This document shows, piece by piece, positions 44,023 to 52,645 of a stretch of 64,000 bases of DNA. This DNA is from Peribacillus glennii. Its GTDB lineage: Bacteria > Bacillota > Bacilli > Bacillales > DSM-1321. Below the pieces are notes generated by a model. It saw nothing but the letters and a program-made list of their open reading frames with translations, had not been told where the DNA came from and did not search any database. Both the position numbers and the translations under genes were made by a program. Location of the stretch: the NCBI RefSeq assembly GCF_003429105.1, contig NZ_QVTD01000016.1:1-64000 (forward strand), written 5' to 3'. Position 1 is the first letter of the stretch; every line of letters starts with the position of its first letter.

Positions 44023-44169
44023 TCAAGGGGAGATATCCATCTTTATAAAAGATTTATTGTACTGATTAAGCAGCTGGTCTAATTCCTGGCTGTATTGCAA
44101 GGTTATGTTTGAATTTAAACCGTTCTTGGAAACAATATGGAACAGTTCAATTCTCTTTTTTTCAATCAG
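44023..44169 (-). pseudogene. Spo0E-like aspartyl-phosphate phosphatase, start lost
   Basis: The minus-strand frame reads LIEKKRIELFHIVSKNGLNS, NITLQYSQELDQLLNQYNKS and FIKMDISP before TGA 44023-44025. SQELD is the signature of the Spo0E family, which removes phosphate from Spo0A~P. No ATG, GTG or TTG lies in frame upstream, and the previous codons (to about 44200) show no ribosome site, so either the 5' end is lost or a frameshift separates it from the start. Confidence 0.65.
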
Positions 44170-44461
44170 AGCGAGAAATTCTGTCTTCGTCTCGATTATG
44201 GTCCTTTCTTTGCAACATCTCCATATTATTATAAAGAATGTATTGTTTTTGAAAAAATGTATGAATGTTACAATTATAAGCTGTCATGGAAATTAATTCA
44301 AACAGTTCGTTCTGATTCTTGTAACTAAATTGTCGAAATATGAACATTTTTTATCTGTATGAATAGGGGAATCTTACGAAATTGTCACAAATCATAGCAT
44401 ATCTTTTTTAAATTTGATTTGTTAGAATGATGTTAGATTGTAGAACTGGGAGTTGTCGCAC

Positions 44462-45169
44462 TTGAATGATGTAAACGTGTTGCTTGCTTTAGGAGCAGGT
44501 TTTTTAAGTTTCATTTCCCCATGTTGTTTACCGCTCTATCCGGCTTTCTTATCGTATATAACGGGGATGAGCGTCGGGGAAATTAAATCGGAAAATGCCA
44601 TGCTTCAAAGACGGAGTTTATTGCATACATTGTTTTTTCTTCTTGGATTTTCGATTATTTTCATTGCACTGGGATTCAGTGCATCACTGTTAGGACGTTT
44701 TTTTGACCAATATCAGGATCTAATCAGACAATTGGGTGCCATTATTATTATATTTTTCGGATTAATCGTGGTTGGGGTGTTCCAGCCAAAATTTTTAATG
44801 AAGGATACCCGTTTTGAATTTAAGAACAGACCCGGCGGTTATTTTGGATCGGTTTTAATCGGACTGGCATTTGCTGCGGGATGGACACCATGTACCGGAC
44901 CGATTCTTTCTGCAGTTTTTGTTATGGCCGGGACAAATCCGGGATCTTCCATTGCATACATGGTCGCTTATATTTTAGGTTTTGCCATCCCGTTTTTTAT
45001 TCTTTCCCTCTTTTTAGGCAGATTGAAATGGATCAAGAAATACAGCAATCTAATCGTAAAAGTTGGCGGTTATTTGATGATTGTTATGGGGTTAGTCTTG
45101 TTCTTCGACTGGATGACCAAGATCATTATTGTGTTCTCGAACCTGTTTGGCGGATTTACCGGTTTTTGA
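44462..45169 (+). CDS. ccdA: cytochrome c biogenesis protein CcdA
   Basis: 235 residues. The start at TTG 44462 ([20 protein letters not shown]) is chosen because it matches known CcdA starts; TTG 44453 is an alternative closer to the ribosome site. Six membrane helices; the redox cysteines are in [11 protein letters not shown] (helix 1) and [14 protein letters not shown] (helix 4). It passes reducing power from cytoplasmic thioredoxin across the membrane for cytochrome c maturation and sporulation. A CheY-like gene and ccdC follow, as in B. subtilis ccdA-yneI-ccdC. Confidence 0.95.
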   Translation: MNDVNVLLALGAGFLSFISPCCLPLYPAFLSYITGMSVGEIKSENAMLQRRSLLHTLFFLLGFSIIFIALGFSASLLGRFFDQYQDLIRQLGAIIIIFFGLIVVGVFQPKFLMKDTRFEFKNRPGGYFGSVLIGLAFAAGWTPCTGPILSAVFVMAGTNPGSSIAYMVAYILGFAIPFFILSLFLGRLKWIKKYSNLIVKVGGYLMIVMGLVLFFDWMTKIIIVFSNLFGGFTGF

Positions 45170-45345
45170 TTGAGAAACCCTAAATCGATGCATAGGAAGG
45201 TATTTAGTAATAGAAAATCATTTGAATTTAATACCAAAATCCTATATATTTAAAACATTGCGATTATTTTTTGTGGGTAAGAAAATCCATATTTTTAAGT
45301 TTGATAGAAAGATTGTCTGTTAGCGATGCGAGGAGGATTCTTCAG

Positions 45346-45714
45346 ATGGCCAGAATACTGATAGTCGATGATGCAAAATTTATGAGATTGACCCTTTCGA
45401 ACATTTTGAAAAAGGCAGATCATGATGTAGTTGGAGAAGGGGAAAACGGAAAAGAAGCGATCGAAATGTTCCGTGCACTACATCCCGACTTAGTGACGAT
45501 GGATATAACAATGCCTGTAATGAGCGGTCTCGATGCAGTTAAGGAAATCAAACAAGAATTCCCGGAGGCAAAAGTAGTGATGTGTTCTGCCATGGGCCAG
45601 CAAAAAATGGTTGTAGAATCGATTGAAGCCGGTGCAAAGGATTTTATTATAAAGCCATTTGATGAAAACCGCGTATTGGAAGCGATAAATAGGGTGTTGG
45701 ATGTAACCGTTTAG
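45346..45714 (+). CDS. yneI: CheY-like single-domain response regulator (YneI)
   Basis: 122 residues from ATG 45346 behind GAGGAGG. A single receiver domain with all key residues: Asp8/Asp9 (LIVDDA), phospho-acceptor Asp53 (LVTMDITMP), Ser81 (VMCSAMG) and Lys103 (IIKPF). No output domain. It keeps its B. subtilis position between ccdA and ccdC. Its partner kinase and target are not known. The stop codon is embedded in a perfect palindromic terminator. Confidence 0.93.
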   Translation: MARILIVDDAKFMRLTLSNILKKADHDVVGEGENGKEAIEMFRALHPDLVTMDITMPVMSGLDAVKEIKQEFPEAKVVMCSAMGQQKMVVESIEAGAKDFIIKPFDENRVLEAINRVLDVTV

Positions 45715-45734
45715 ATATCTAAACGGTTTTATAT
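45705..45734 (+). terminator. perfect 24-bp palindromic terminator over the yneI stop codon
   Basis: AACCGTTTAGAT and its exact complement ATCTAAACGGTT (45705-45728), then a T-rich run. The TAG stop at 45712-45714 lies inside the stem, so the last codons are part of the hairpin. Confidence 0.85.
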
Positions 45735-45821
45735 TTGAAAAGGCTTCTTTACGTTTTATTTATCCAGCCAATATTATATAATAGGTTATAACTCTACCTT
45801 CTTTAATTAAAGGAATGATTA

Positions 45822-46283
45822 TTGGTGTTTTATCTATCTTCAGCGTTTGCGATTTTAATGGCAATATTCGCGCTATTTATCAGAATGAAAGCGGCTAAAC
45901 GGCCTGTGAATGCAAAAAAAATTATCCTGCCCCCTGTTTTTATGAGTACTGGGGCCTTGATGTTCCTATTTCCAGTCTTCCGGGTAACAGCAATGGAAGT
46001 ACTGGAAGCCGTTACGGTTGGTTTGCTCTTTTCGATGCTACTAATAAAAACCTCAAATTTTGAAGTAAAGGACAATGAAATTTTCCTAAAGCGTTCAAAG
46101 GCTTTTGCGTTTATATTAATCGGTCTATTGATCGTAAGGATTGTAGCCAAATTGATATTAAGCGCATCTATTGACCTTGGAGAATTAAGCGGTATGTTTT
46201 TCTTATTGGCATTCGCAATGATTGTTCCTTGGCGTGTCTCCATGCTCCTTCAATATCGCAAACTAAAACAGGGTTTCAGGTGA
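45822..46283 (+). CDS. ccdC: CcdC (YneJ) membrane protein
   Basis: 153 residues from TTG 45822 behind AAAGGAATGA. Four to five membrane helices (YLSSAFAILMAIFALFIRM, ILPPVFMSTGALMFLFPVF, ALIGLLIV-type, FFLLAFAMIVPWRVSMLL) with the CcdC pattern RPVNAKKIILPP and LLIKTSNFEVKDNEIFLKRS. It is the third gene of the ccdA-yneI-ccdC group. In B. subtilis ccdC is not strictly needed for cytochrome c synthesis, so its role is not settled. A terminator follows. Confidence 0.92.
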   Translation: MVFYLSSAFAILMAIFALFIRMKAAKRPVNAKKIILPPVFMSTGALMFLFPVFRVTAMEVLEAVTVGLLFSMLLIKTSNFEVKDNEIFLKRSKAFAFILIGLLIVRIVAKLILSASIDLGELSGMFFLLAFAMIVPWRVSMLLQYRKLKQGFR

Positions 46284-46313
46284 TGCTGGCTGTAAATAGG
46301 TATACTGTTGATT

Positions 46314-46337
46314 CTCCGTTTTTTCGGAGTTTTTTTA
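46314..46337 (+). terminator. terminator of ccdC
   Basis: CTCCG pairs with CGGAG, followed by seven T. Confidence 0.7.
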
Positions 46338-46968
46338 TTAAGGACTGACACAATGATTCTTTGAGACAAGTAACTTTTTTCTGAAAATTGACTTTTTAAA
46401 TCTTAATAAAGCTGAAACTAGAAAACATTAATAAACACTTAAAAAATGGACCAATAAGGAAATTTTTTAATCACATGATTTATGAAGACCCCGGTTTCTC
46501 GTATATTAACAAAGACACGGAAAGTGGAAAAAGATAAACATTAACCAACACCATAAATAAGGGCCGGCTATAGCCAGCCCTTTTGATCTTTTCCATTGTT
46601 AAGGGATTCTCGGTAAACCGATCGAGGAAGGGTGCTGTTTGTCATGCAGGATTGAAACGGTTCCCCTGTTTGATCCCCCAGCTGCGGTAGAGTAGGGTCG
46701 AATGCGGAAAGTCGCTTGGTGGCTAATGGCAATCCTTAGATTATGATAAATATCAACAAATACAATATTTTAAATCTATCATTTCCCCTATATTTCTTTT
46801 TTTTGAATAGGGTATAAGTGGTGTTTCTTTTTTGGGGAAGGATTTCAACATAGGTCTCATAGAGCCTGGGAGAATAAAAATCAGTGAAAAAGCAATTCGT
46901 GGGGATATGTCAGAAAACTAGCCAGCACTCTAGAATATCCTTGCGGAAGACAAAGGTGTAGTTTTAAC
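46338..46968. other. intergenic stretch without a gene
   Basis: About 630 bases. A GC-rich hairpin (AAGGGC-CGGCT/AGCC-AGCCCTT) with a T-run at 46559-46584 is a clear terminator, but no gene precedes it within 270 bases. The segment 46600-46730 is more GC-rich than its flanks and may be a trace of a lost gene. Confidence 0.45.
46559..46584 (+). terminator. orphan intrinsic terminator
   Basis: AAGGGCCGGCTATAGCCAGC then CCTTTT; a strong stem with no nearby upstream gene. Confidence 0.7.
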
Positions 46969-46998
46969 AAAAAAAGGGAGAAGAGCCCTCCCTTTTTT
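46969..46998. terminator. bidirectional terminator
   Basis: AAAAAAAGGGA pairs with TCCCTTTTTT, next to the end of the GIY-YIG gene on the minus strand. Confidence 0.8.
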
Positions 46999-47000
46999 GC

Positions 47001-47375
47001 TTACCTATAGAAGACTTTGTCGACATTATATTTCGATTTAAGCTGATTAATGATGTAGGTTTCATAAATTTCTCTGTCGACAGGATCGTCAACATAGCAG
47101 ATATCAATGGTATAAACCTCATCCCTATGTGATTTAATCGGGGATACATTATCTTCAAAATGTTTCTTGATTCTTTGCCTTAACTTTCTGGCCTTGCCGA
47201 CGAACAACAGCTCATCGTTGATATTATAAAACATAAAGATTCCTCCTTTATCCCGGGGAATCAAATGAAAATCAATAAATCCGTTAATACTGGGGATTTC
47301 TGGCTCGTTTCCGCTTCGTGCCTGTTCCCGTTGTGTTATCGAAAGATCCGGTGTAGGTATTTCGATTTTGATCAT
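47001..47375 (-). CDS. GIY-YIG-type nuclease-domain protein (UvrC-like)
   Basis: 124 residues from ATG 47375, 8 nt after AAGGAAG. The core (GGIFMFYNINDELLFVGKAR, KLRQRIKKHFED, IDICYVDDPVDREIYETYII, NQLKSKYNVDKVFYR) is a GIY-YIG-type domain; the first motif reads GIFMFYN ... LLFVGKA, with FYN/FVG replacing GIY/YIG, and Glu in REIYETYI is kept. In UvrC such domains cut next to DNA lesions. Here there is no second domain, so it is a small excinuclease-like protein of the Bacillus YurQ kind. Whether it is catalytic is uncertain because of the changed motif. Confidence 0.75.
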   Translation of the reverse strand: MIKIEIPTPDLSITQREQARSGNEPEIPSINGFIDFHLIPRDKGGIFMFYNINDELLFVGKARKLRQRIKKHFEDNVSPIKSHRDEVYTIDICYVDDPVDREIYETYIINQLKSKYNVDKVFYR

Positions 47376-47617
47376 GCCAATCACTTCCTTACGCAGCTAT
47401 AAAGGTAAATGGTACCATATCATGCAGGGAAAATCTATAGTATAGATCTAATAAGTTTCTTAAGAAGTCCGCTTTCAAATTTAACCTTGTTTATTTTTGG
47501 CTCTTTGACGGGAAACACAGGTATAATCTGAATGAGCCAAAATACATTGGCGACGCTTTAATTCATAAATTCAACTTAAAAAGCAAAAGGGAATCTTTAT
47601 AACATTAACTATTATTT

Positions 47618-47800
47618 TTACAAATTGGGATTATTATCAGGAACTTTTACATCTTGCCCTGGGTTTGTGGAATTTACAGAAAGTGACGGGTCGCCTCCAT
47701 CAACAAATGCGGATGGATCTTTTCCTTTGTTAAATTGAGCTCTTTTTATTTCTGTTCCTAGTGTCTGTTGATAGGTAACCGGCTGTTTATCTTTTGTCAT
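47618..47800 (-). CDS. small hydrophilic protein (60 aa)
   Basis: MTKDKQPVTYQQTLGTEIKR, then AQFNKGKDPSAFVDGG and DPSLSVNSTNPGQDVKVPDN. It is highly polar, without Cys or membrane segments, like small acid-soluble or other disordered spore proteins, but it does not carry the SASP motifs. CGGAGGTG lies 7 nt before the ATG. No family is recognised. It lies divergent to the cyclophilin gene with about 210 bases between. Confidence 0.65.
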   Translation of the reverse strand: MTKDKQPVTYQQTLGTEIKRAQFNKGKDPSAFVDGGDPSLSVNSTNPGQDVKVPDNNPNL

Positions 47801-48013
47801 TTACGACACCTCCGGTTATTATAGTGCGCTGGTTCATGGGGATTTATGAACGCTCATTTTAGTGAATTCGATAATAGAAAGGTTAAAAACTAAGGAAGTG
47901 ATTTTGGGTGAAAGACGGTCAAAAGAAAATATTCAAAAACTGAGGGTTAAAATGCTATGATTTTTGGCTTATATGTTAGAATGTAACTGATTAAAAATTA
48001 AGGAGATGTTATA

Positions 48014-48448
48014 ATGGCTAAAACAGGATACATAGAGTTGACAGATGGAAGTAAAATCAACTTTGAATTATACTCGGAGGAAGCTCCTGGCACGGTGGCA
48101 AACTTTGAAAAATTGGCGAAAGAGGGCTTCTATGACGGACTTAATTTTCACAGGGTGATTCCTGGATTCGTAAGCCAAGGCGGCTGCCCGAACAAGAACG
48201 GTACAGGAGGTCCTGGCTACACAATCAAATGTGAAACAGAGGGTAACCCGCACAAGCATGTAGCAGGATCTTTATCAATGGCCCATGCCGGAAAAGATAC
48301 CGGGGGCAGCCAATTTTTTATCGTTCATGAACCTCAGCCGCATCTTAATGGCGTGCATACTGTTTTTGGCAAGGTTACTGAAGGGCTGGAACACGCTCTA
48401 AACATGAGGCAAGGTGCAGGGATCAACACAATTGTAGTATCCGGGTAA
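48014..48448 (+). CDS. ppiB: peptidyl-prolyl cis-trans isomerase (cyclophilin)
   Basis: 144 residues, a short bacterial cyclophilin: [80 protein letters not shown] and [14 protein letters not shown] carry the active-site Arg, Phe and His of the fold. It speeds Pro peptide-bond isomerisation in the cytoplasm. Length equals PpiB of B. subtilis. AAGGAGATG lies before the ATG. A strong terminator follows 4 nt after the stop. Confidence 0.95.
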   Translation: MAKTGYIELTDGSKINFELYSEEAPGTVANFEKLAKEGFYDGLNFHRVIPGFVSQGGCPNKNGTGGPGYTIKCETEGNPHKHVAGSLSMAHAGKDTGGSQFFIVHEPQPHLNGVHTVFGKVTEGLEHALNMRQGAGINTIVVSG

Positions 48449-48451
48449 TAC

Positions 48452-48482
48452 TTGGGGAGAGCTAATTCAGCTCTCCCTTTTT
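48452..48482 (+). terminator. terminator of ppiB
   Basis: GGGAGAGCT pairs with AGCTCTCCC, loop 5, six T. Confidence 0.9.
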
Positions 48483-48639
48483 CAATGGACAGCTCCACTG
48501 CCATCAGTGGGATAACGACAACGAATTAACAAGAACAATTATACAGCTCGTTTTTTGGGTAGGCTTTTTCTTGAATATGTAAATTTAGGGCAGAATAAGA
48601 AACGCTTCTATAGTCTATAATTGTATATGATCAGCAGAA

Positions 48640-49169
48640 GTAACCCGCAAGGCAAAAGCAGGCATCTTTTCTGGTTTGGGAATAGCGGCAGGCACCGTTA
48701 TGCACACCCTCATGGCGGCATTCGGCCTGTCTATGATATAAAGGGAATCCGCTCTCTTATTTTATTTGATAAAGTTTATCGGGGCTTTTTATTTTGCTTA
48801 TTTAGGCATCAAATTGTTGTTGGCCAAAACGTATGTATGAGAGCAACAACATTTACAGCAGTTAAGCAATAAAAAAATATTCTTCCAGGAATGTTCACGA
48901 ATATTACAAATCCAAAAGTCTCTTTGTTTTGCCTGGCATTTATCCTCAATTTATTAACACAGGTACCGGTGAAGCCAGTCCAATTCCATTTATGATCCTG
49001 GGGCTTCCATTTACCTTCAGAGGTGGGTCTGATGTCTGATTACTGCATCTTTTGCTTCGTTTGCCACCAAGAAGCTAATAGGCAATTTGAAATGGTGTTA
49101 AAGAAACTTACAGGTGCAGTTTTTATAGCAATGGATGTGAAGTTATTCAATATAAAAGAAGCCCAGTAA
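48640..49169 (+). pseudogene. LysE/RhtB-family amino-acid exporter, multiply broken
   Basis: The frame from 48640 reads VTRKAKAGIFSGLGIAAGTV, MHTLMAAFGLSMI, an in-frame TAA, then SALLFYLIKFIGAFYFAYLG and IKLLLAKTYV before TGA. In other frames follow FTNITNPKVSLFCLAFIL, SPIPFMILGL and LKKLTGAVFIAMDVKLFN up to TAA 49167. Together these cover most of a LysE-family transporter (six helices), but at least two stops and two frameshifts separate them, and the true N-terminus is missing. Such exporters remove amino acids or homoserine lactones. Confidence 0.85.
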
Positions 49170-49223
49170 AAAGTGGTATCGTTTCGATAATTCGACTAAC
49201 ATATAAAAAGAATTAAGATGTCA

Positions 49224-49268
49224 TCAACGTCTATCTATGGATAGGCGTTTTTATATCCCGGAATTTGC
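49224..49268 (+). repeat. hairpin with a tail like the dispersed repeat (weak)
   Basis: ACGTCTATC-TATG-GATAGGCGTTTTT, then ATATCCCGGAATTTGC. The tail matches ATATCCGGAA of the repeat family with one extra C, while the stem differs. It may be a distant copy or chance. Confidence 0.35.
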
Positions 49269-49454
49269 AAGGTGAAAAATTCCTGTTCCTGAAATACCCA
49301 ATTATGTGGTAAGATGGATCAGGACTAATTTCCTAGTTTTTTTATACATCCCTTTCGGGGGTTTTTTTATGTATCATTATCCAGACACATATATTATAGA
49401 AAGCCAGTATCTTTCGTTGTCTTTCATTTTTTACTGGTATATGGGGGAACATTC

Positions 49455-50672
49455 ATGTTGAGGTTAGGGAAAATCTTATTGGGTATGTCTTTATTATTCG
49501 GCGCAGCCGTTCCTCATGCGGGGGCAAAGGCTAATGTTGCGCAGCCGTCTATTACAGGTGAATTTGGCGTTGCAATCGACGCTGTAACCGGTGAAATTCT
49601 TTATAACAAAAACGCAATGAAGCAAGGATACCCGGCAAGCATGACGAAAGTGTTATCGGCCATTATTTTAGCTGAGAATTTAAAAGATGGAGAAGTGGTT
49701 ACGGCTTCGGCTGATGCGGTTAGTCAAGACCCAAGCAACCAGGTATTCCTGCTGAAAAAGGGAGAACAATTATCGAAGGAAGATGCCTTAAAAGCGATGA
49801 TGATCAAAAGTTCAAATGATGTCACATACGCGGTTGCTGAAAAAATAGCCGGCAATACACAGGCCTTTGCAAAACTGATGAACAAAAAAGCAAAAGACAT
49901 AGGAGCAGTCCATAGCAATTTCGTAACACCGAATGGCCTGCATGACGACAGGCATGTCACAACCCCTTATGATTTAGCACTTATTGCTAAAGAGGCAATG
50001 AAAGTACCCAGTGTTCTAAAAGCAATGGGCACAAAGGAAGACGTCATCCGCACGAATAAACGCAAAGTGAGAATCGTTAACAATAGCAAGATTCATGATA
50101 ATCCGCTTGCATTAGGCGGAAAAACCGGATACACCCGAAAAGCGCAAAATACGCTTGTGGAAATAATGGAAAAAGATGGAAAGACCGTAATTGCAGTTGT
50201 AATGAAAACCACTTTAGCCCAAGAGTATAACGACATTCGCATTATGGGGAATTTTGCCTTTAACAAATTGAATGTAAAGCCGATTGTGAAAACAAATCAA
50301 GCTGTGGATTCGATGAATTTGCAAGGAAAAGATGTGTCCTTATTGGCAACACAGGATTATTCGCTCACCTTCAAAAAGGGCGAACAGCCAGGATATAAAA
50401 CAGAAATTGAAACATTTGGGCTTCAAAATGGATGTAAAGCTGGAGAAATCATAGGGAATCTAAATGTGATTTACGAAGGAAAGGTCATCAAACAAATTCC
50501 ACTCAAATCGGATAAGGATGTCATGGTTCCGATGAAGAAAGAAGCAACCAAGAAAGAGAAGGACCAAACTAATGCCAGCGGCATAGTCATATACAGTGCG
50601 GGAATTCCTGTTGCCCTATATATTGGTTTGCTTATTTTAAGAAACCTGCGACAGAGACAATATATAAAATAA
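49455..50672 (+). CDS. D-alanyl-D-alanine carboxypeptidase (DacF-like, PBP type)
   Basis: 405 residues. Signal peptide (1-24, ending AGAKA). Catalytic SxxK is Ser62-Met-Thr-Lys65 (YPASMTK), SxN is Ser119-Ser-Asn121 (IKSSNDVTYAV), and KTG is in GGKTGYTRKA. A C-terminal beta domain follows, and the end has a membrane helix with basic tail (IVIYSAGIPVALYIGLLILR, NLRQRQ) instead of the usual amphipathic anchor. It trims the terminal D-Ala from peptidoglycan side chains, which controls cross-linking. The ATG lies 10 nt after ATGGGGGAAC. A terminator follows at 50707. Confidence 0.92.
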   Translation: MLRLGKILLGMSLLFGAAVPHAGAKANVAQPSITGEFGVAIDAVTGEILYNKNAMKQGYPASMTKVLSAIILAENLKDGEVVTASADAVSQDPSNQVFLLKKGEQLSKEDALKAMMIKSSNDVTYAVAEKIAGNTQAFAKLMNKKAKDIGAVHSNFVTPNGLHDDRHVTTPYDLALIAKEAMKVPSVLKAMGTKEDVIRTNKRKVRIVNNSKIHDNPLALGGKTGYTRKAQNTLVEIMEKDGKTVIAVVMKTTLAQEYNDIRIMGNFAFNKLNVKPIVKTNQAVDSMNLQGKDVSLLATQDYSLTFKKGEQPGYKTEIETFGLQNGCKAGEIIGNLNVIYEGKVIKQIPLKSDKDVMVPMKKEATKKEKDQTNASGIVIYSAGIPVALYIGLLILRNLRQRQYIK

Positions 50673-50706
50673 TCTTCGGTCCGCGTTTAGATGGTTAAGA
50701 GTTAAG

Positions 50707-50734
50707 AGCCAGGGGGATACTCCCTGGCTTTTCA
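50707..50734 (+). terminator. terminator of the carboxypeptidase gene
   Basis: AGCCAGGGGG pairs with TCCCTGGCT, followed by TTTTC. Confidence 0.8.
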
Positions 50735-50895
50735 TTTTGATCGTTTACACTTTGTGGTATTTAATAAAAATACCAACAATATTTTTAAGCGGAAAACGGC
50801 CAAAAGGCCTTCAAAGTGCGCTATGCAATGACATAAAATCTCTATAGAAAGACTATTTTCGTGTATTCCATTTTTCTTTTCACAGAAACGGGAGG

Positions 50896-51714
50896 TCAAT
50901 GCAATCGTTCAAGGACTTGCTGGACATTTGTATAGGTACGCAGATCATCAATATTGATTCCTAATTGAATGGCTGTTTGGGCAAGAGCAGGCCTTATACC
51001 TGTGATGACAGGTTCAATCCCCAACAGTTTTAGAATATCCCGTATCTGAAAAAAATGCTGGGCCACAAATGTATCAAAAATGTGGATTCCCGAAAAATCG
51101 ATGATAAGCAAATCGATTTCCATCTGCGATACTTTCGGAATTACTGTATTTGTGATATAAGTGGCACGGCTTTCACTGAAATCACCAATCAGAGGCAAAA
51201 CGGCAACCCCTTTCTTTATCGGCACAATCGGCGCTGTTAGTTCCAAAATCTCCATTTCACGTGCCTGGATGGAGGATTGAAGGTTCTCATTAAACCTTTT
51301 CGTCGTATTGCGCATGACCATGTCGAAAATAATTACCACTTTATCATAAACCTCGTAAATTTTCTCTGTTTCCATTTCCTCTGAGAGGCATCTATCCCGG
51401 ATTTCTTTCAGCATGGTTATCCGAAAGTCGCAAAGTAATGCGATCATATCTGTATGCAATATACCTTTCTTAAAAAAATAATTCTCTATATCGTAAACAA
51501 AATGCTTGTTATTATTCTCAATCCTCCCAATTAAGCTATTGGAAACCAAGCCGATCAAAGACAGCAAAAGTTGTCTATGATGTTTCAAATCCTCTTGTGG
51601 CAACTCTAAATCAAGATTTTCGGCTGCCTTTTCCAAAAGGTTTTCCATCACACTCTCTTTCTCTTGATCCAGACAAGCTGCAACATTTTGTAATGCATAG
51701 TCCATAGGCCTCAC
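50896..51714 (-). CDS. RsbR-family STAS protein (stressosome type)
   Basis: 272 residues. A helical N-terminal part (1-145: LLEKAAENLDLELPQEDLKH, VYDIENYFFKKGILHTDMIA, KVVIIFDMVMRNTTKRFNEN) and a C-terminal STAS domain (about 155-272: MEILELTAPIVPIKKGVAVL, LLIIDFSGIHIFDTFVAQHF, LLGIEPVITGIRPALAQTAI). The RsbR linker motif EILELxxPIxPI is clear. Such proteins build the stressosome, which releases the RsbT kinase and so activates sigma-B. The Thr in IFDT is a plausible phosphorylation site. The N-terminal part is not a PAS or globin fold that I can recognise. It stands alone, not in an rsb operon. Confidence 0.85.
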   Translation of the reverse strand: MRPMDYALQNVAACLDQEKESVMENLLEKAAENLDLELPQEDLKHHRQLLLSLIGLVSNSLIGRIENNNKHFVYDIENYFFKKGILHTDMIALLCDFRITMLKEIRDRCLSEEMETEKIYEVYDKVVIIFDMVMRNTTKRFNENLQSSIQAREMEILELTAPIVPIKKGVAVLPLIGDFSESRATYITNTVIPKVSQMEIDLLIIDFSGIHIFDTFVAQHFFQIRDILKLLGIEPVITGIRPALAQTAIQLGINIDDLRTYTNVQQVLERLH

Positions 51715-51924
51715 CTCACCAGTCTAATTGTTTATTTAAATATACCCCGGCAGATTGCCTAAAAAACTTGAGATTATATCAGGCGGTGGAGCATACTGAC
51801 ATAGAGTTAGGGTCTTGTTTGCAATCCAAAAACCTTCTATAATTTTTATTGATGATATGACAGAGTGAATAGAGGATCGGGTACCACTTTGGCCAACTGG
51901 CCTTTAGTGAAGGGAAGACTATTT

Positions 51925-52428
51925 ATGGTAGAAGTAAAATCGGTAAAAATCGATGGTGAAAGTATTTACGTGTTTAATAGTGCCATTTATATTGTAGATT
52001 CAAGCACTGGATATACATTGGAATTGGATTTAATTGTCAGCGAAATAGTGGAAAGAAAATATGGTGAGGAAGAAAATCTTATTTTGGAAATAGAGTTACT
52101 GGATGGGCAAACGATCAATACAATAATGCATGTACAAAGATTGTCCGGGGGATTGCCCAAGCTTAATTTATATTGCGATCTCAATGACATCGGGGAATAC
52201 CAAAACTTCCAAGTATTCAGCGAAAATAATATCTCATTCCCTCAAATAGAAGAAGGCGTGTCAATAGAGGATATCAGAAAAATTGAAATGCCTAATGAAC
52301 AGGTTCGTTTAAAACTAACATTGCCAATCGACCAGGCAGAATGGATAAAAAAACAAAAACAAGGCGATTTAAACGAAATCATCAGGGAAGCTATATCTGA
52401 ATATTGGAAAAAGCGGGCGTCCGACTAA
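51925..52428 (+). CDS. hypothetical protein with a beta-rich and a ribbon-helix-helix-like end
   Basis: 167 residues from ATG 51925 behind GAAGGGAAG; an upstream GTG (51865) without a good site is less likely. The first two-thirds are strands (VKIDGESIYVFNSAIYIVDS, EEENLILEIELLDGQTINTI, FSENNISFPQIEEGVSIEDI). The end (VRLKLTLPIDQAEWIKKQKQ, GDLNEIIREAISEYWKKRAS) looks like a short strand-helix-helix unit of the kind used by ribbon-helix-helix DNA-binding proteins. No enzyme motif is seen. The family is not recognised, and the DNA-binding reading is a guess. Confidence 0.6.
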   Translation: MVEVKSVKIDGESIYVFNSAIYIVDSSTGYTLELDLIVSEIVERKYGEEENLILEIELLDGQTINTIMHVQRLSGGLPKLNLYCDLNDIGEYQNFQVFSENNISFPQIEEGVSIEDIRKIEMPNEQVRLKLTLPIDQAEWIKKQKQGDLNEIIREAISEYWKKRASD

Positions 52429-52492
52429 CTTCGGGTGCTATTTTTTTACATTGGACAATTTACTGGGACTTTACCGGTGTTTAAAAACACAA

Positions 52493-52521
52493 TTGTATTA
52501 TCTGAAAATTTAAAATATAAT
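52493..52521 (+). promoter_or_regulatory. probable sigma-A promoter for the acyl-CoA synthetase gene
   Basis: TTGTAT (52493-52498), 17-bp spacer, TATAAT (52516-52521). The -35 box is weak, the -10 box perfect; it lies about 85 bp before the cre palindrome and 125 bp before the gene. Confidence 0.5.
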
Positions 52522-52605
52522 GGTAATTGTATTACAAGCAGGAAAAAATTTTGAAATAAGGAAGGGAGTAATGAACCTGTATAAAATCCACTATTTTACT
52601 ATTTA

Positions 52606-52621
52606 TTGAAAGCGCTTTCAA
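52606..52621. promoter_or_regulatory. perfect cre site (CcpA binding)
   Basis: TTGAAAGCGCTTTCAA is a perfect 16-bp palindrome that fits the catabolite-responsive element WTGNAANCGNWWNCAW. It lies 24 bp before the ATG of the acyl-CoA synthetase and well downstream of the likely promoter, so binding of CcpA would block elongation (roadblock) when glucose is present. Confidence 0.85.
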
Positions 52622-52645
52622 ATTTAATAAAAGGGGGAAAAAGTT

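Noticed and set aside
44105..44328. Plus-strand frames of 63 codons
   Set aside because: They are shadows of the Spo0E-like remnant on the minus strand and lack ribosome sites.
48621..48872. Plus-strand frame of 83 codons
   Set aside because: It is an out-of-frame reading of the LysE-family pseudogene; the family sequence is in another frame.
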